DNA of 64,000 nt from Diatrype stigma (lineage: Eukaryota > Ascomycota > Sordariomycetes > Xylariales > Diatrypaceae): positions 182,061 through 246,060 of the forward strand of contig JAKJXP020000072.1 in the NCBI GenBank assembly GCA_022225965.2, given 5' to 3'. This document shows, piece after piece, positions 61,994 to 64,000 of the stretch. The position numbers were made by a program, and so were the translations under genes. Each line of letters begins with the position of its first letter. Position 1 is the stretch's first letter. The notes below the pieces were generated by a model. It worked only from the letters and a program-made list of their open reading frames with translations, was not told the DNA's origin and searched no databases.

Positions 61994-63583
61994 ATGGCGC
62001 CCCTATCTAAGTTCCTGGCCGGTGCTCTATCGGCGGTTCTACTGCTGCAGCCCTCTCCGGCGCTCGCAACGCCATTTCAAAGCCAGAAGCCCCTCGGTCA
62101 GTCTGACTACCAGAGCTTCAGCCTTCCCGATCATCCCAACCATGCAGTTCGCATTAAGCAGCAAACCGATGATGTATGCGATGCGGGCTCCAAGCAGTAT
62201 ACTGGCTGGTTAGATACAGGGGGAAAGCACCTGTTTTTCTGTAAGTTATATATGTATATATAGAGGGGGGGGGGGGGGAGGCGACAAGAGTAGATACACC
62301 GATTTTCATTGTCTAACCTCCGCTGTCGCGCAGGGTATGTCGAAAGTCTGGACAACCCACAGAGCGACCCGTTGAACCTCTGGATGACCGGAGGTCCGGG
62401 ATGCAGCGGTTTGATAGGCATGATGCTCGAGCTAGGGCCGTGTCTGATCAACGAGGACGGAACGGGAACCTATCGAAACGCCTTCTCCTGGACAAGAAAT
62501 GCGTCGATGATATTCGTCGACCAGCCGGCCGGGACCGGGTTCTCCTACGTCGACGAGGGCTACGAGAGCCCCGGGGACTCGTTCGTAGCCGCCTCGGACA
62601 TGCACGTCTTCCTACGAATCTTCTACGCCGCCTTCCCGCACCTGCAGACGGTGCCCTTCCACATCTCCGGCGAGAGCTACGGGGGCCACTACGTCCCGAC
62701 CGTCGCCGCCGAGATCCTCCGCTACAACAACCTGCGCGTCGGCCCCGACTTCAAGATCCCCCTGACCTCGATCATGATCGGCGACGGCTACGTCTCGCCC
62801 CTGGACACCCTGTACGGCTACTACGACACGCTCTGCACGACGAAGCCCGGCGTCTCGGAGCCGGTGTTCAACAGCACCCGGTGCACGCAGATCGCCGAGT
62901 CCCTCCCCCGCTGCGCGTACCTGCACGAGGCCTGCTACGCCTACCCGGACGCGCTGGTGTGCCAGGCGGCCGACGCCTTCTGCACGGAGTCGATCCGCGC
63001 GCTGTACGACAGCGAGTCCGGGGCCGGGGGTCGCGACCCCTTCGACATCACGCGGACCTGCGAGGTGGACCAGTTCTGCTACAACGCCGTGCTGGACATC
63101 GAGCGCTACATGAACACGGAGGCGGTGTGGGCGGCGCTGGCCCCGCCCGCGGCCGTGGCCAACTTCAGCCTGATGTCGTTCGACGTGCACGACGCCTTCA
63201 TGCGCGGCAACGACGCGTACATCGCCATGGCGCGCGAGGTGCTGTTCGCGCTCGCCCAGGGCGTCGACGTGCTCGTCTACAACGGCAACCTCGACCTCGC
63301 CTGCAACACGGCCGGCAACCTGCGCTGGGCCGAGCGGCTCCCCTGGGCCGGCCAGGCCGAGTTCGCCTCGCGCGCCCTGGCGCCCTGGTACGCGCCGAAG
63401 GCCGGCGAGGTCGTGCAGGCCGGCGCCGCGAAGGAGGTCGCCGTCCTGGCGGCCCCGGGGAACGGGAAGAAGTCGAGGTTCGCTTTCGTCACCTTCGATC
63501 GGGCGGGGCATATGGTGCCGCTCGATCAGCCCGAGGTCACGCTTCATCTGATCCAGACTTGGATGAGCGGTGGCGCGTTATGA
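61994..63583 (+). CDS. Secreted serine carboxypeptidase, family S10
   Basis: Two exons fit: 61994-62240 and 62334-63583 (498 aa). The 93-nt intron holds a G14 run and a CTAAC branch site. Splicing restores LFF|WYVESLDNP, the start of the S10 fold. A signal peptide of about 25 residues ends near ALA-TP. The substrate-binding WMTGGPGCSG motif is at residues 99-108. The catalytic triad is S198 (GESYGG), D403 (NGNLDLACN) and H475 (AGHMVPLDQP). Several Cys pairs and N-x-S/T sites suit a secreted or vacuolar glycoprotein. The enzyme removes C-terminal residues from peptides at acid pH. All catalytic residues are present, so it is probably active. Whether it is vacuolar (CPY-like) or extracellular cannot be decided from sequence. 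Confidence 0.94.
62265..62278. repeat. Poly-G run in the S10 intron
   Basis: Fourteen consecutive G between the 5' splice site and branch site of the carboxypeptidase intron. Confidence 0.9.
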
Positions 63584-63969
63584 AACACCCCTAGGTCGTT
63601 GGATCTATACGTAGAATTGCAGTAGTTACATAATAATCTATTTACTTTCAACTTGCAACATGCATTGACTCTTGACTCTCATTCGTATTCGTGGAATCCG
63701 GATGGACAGTTGTGTCTCTGGTCCTCCTTCGGCATATCCCCCAATCAGTCATCACCAAGTCATCATCACGCGAACAAAGCTTGGCCTATGCCACTGCATA
63801 ATGCAGTACTCACGTGTGAAGTGAGTGAAACAGTATAGCATCATGTCTCATACGAATAAAGCATGACGCTCGATATTGCCCTCAGTTATTGCCGCATTTG
63901 GTAACTTGCTACGGAATTCAGACGTCGAAGCGAAGGCCCATATATGCACGATATACATAATATGTTACG

Positions 63970-63970
<1 letters not shown>
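63584..63970. other. 3' flank of the S10 gene, no further gene seen
   Basis: About 390 bp with one short, domain-free ORF. It probably contains the polyadenylation region. Confidence 0.5.

Positions 63971-64000
<30 letters not shown>
63971..64000. repeat. Terminal poly-G run, at least 30 nt
   Basis: The last thirty bases are all G and the run may continue past the window. It could be a genuine homopolymer like the shorter runs elsewhere, or an assembly or sequencing artefact at a contig edge. Confidence 0.9.

Noticed and set aside
62612..63547. Long minus-strand ORF opposite the S10 carboxypeptidase
   Set aside because: Same GC-driven shadow effect; the plus strand carries the full catalytic triad and a valid intron.
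1..64000. CRISPR arrays, operons or bacterial signals
   Set aside because: Spliceosomal introns, RIP and fungal protein families show a eukaryotic genome; no direct-repeat/spacer pattern was seen.

Overview
The window looks like nuclear DNA of a filamentous ascomycete (Pezizomycotina). The genes have short introns (48-156 nt), several with CTAAC-type branch sites. The gene set is typical of such fungi: an AA9 polysaccharide monooxygenase, a Zn2Cys6 regulator, an ABCC pump, a DUF6536 membrane protein and a secreted intradiol dioxygenase. GC-rich coding islands alternate with very AT-rich blocks made of transposons that differ almost only by C/T and G/A transitions, the signature of repeat-induced point mutation (RIP). 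The species cannot be named from this sequence.

Layout. 1-741: 3' end of a UDP-glycosyltransferase. 1457-1850: relic of a short hAT-like element. 2477-3708: secreted intradiol dioxygenase, convergent with an AA9 monooxygenase at 4220-5232 (-). 6814-7192: mariner-like MITE. 8285-15679: complete but RIP-degraded Ty3/gypsy element (R1) with 327-bp LTRs and a GGGGG target duplication. 16188-18939: DUF6536 membrane protein whose last exon is split by a 547-bp hAT-like MITE; the rest of the exon survives at 19320-19479. A second MITE copy follows at 19518-20037. 21908-23188 (-): CE1 feruloyl-esterase-like enzyme with a 30-nt micro-exon. 24125-25756 (-): amino-acid permease. 26428-27642 (-): LanC-like protein.

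27896-52622 is a 24.7-kb nest of four transposons. A 1.9-kb Fot1/Pogo-like DNA transposon was hit by a Ty3/gypsy element (E1). That E1 copy was then hit twice, by a different gypsy element (X) and by a second copy of E1. Each of the four insertions is supported by a target duplication (TA, AYCGA, GTATC, ATGTT). Removing the inserts restores a 7.5-kb E1 and a 1.9-kb Fot1-like element.

Right arm: a Zn2Cys6 factor (53235-55767, -), a full-length ABCC transporter (56824-61420, -) and, divergent from it across 573 bp, a secreted S10 serine carboxypeptidase (61994-63583, +). The window ends in 30 consecutive G.

How the genes fit together. The secreted AA9, CE1, intradiol dioxygenase and S10 enzymes suit a saprotroph or plant-associated fungus that degrades plant cell walls and protein. 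The permease could import the amino acids released. The ABCC pump and glycosyltransferase suit detoxification. No secondary-metabolite backbone gene was seen, so a cluster is not claimed. No tRNA, rRNA or CRISPR was recognised.
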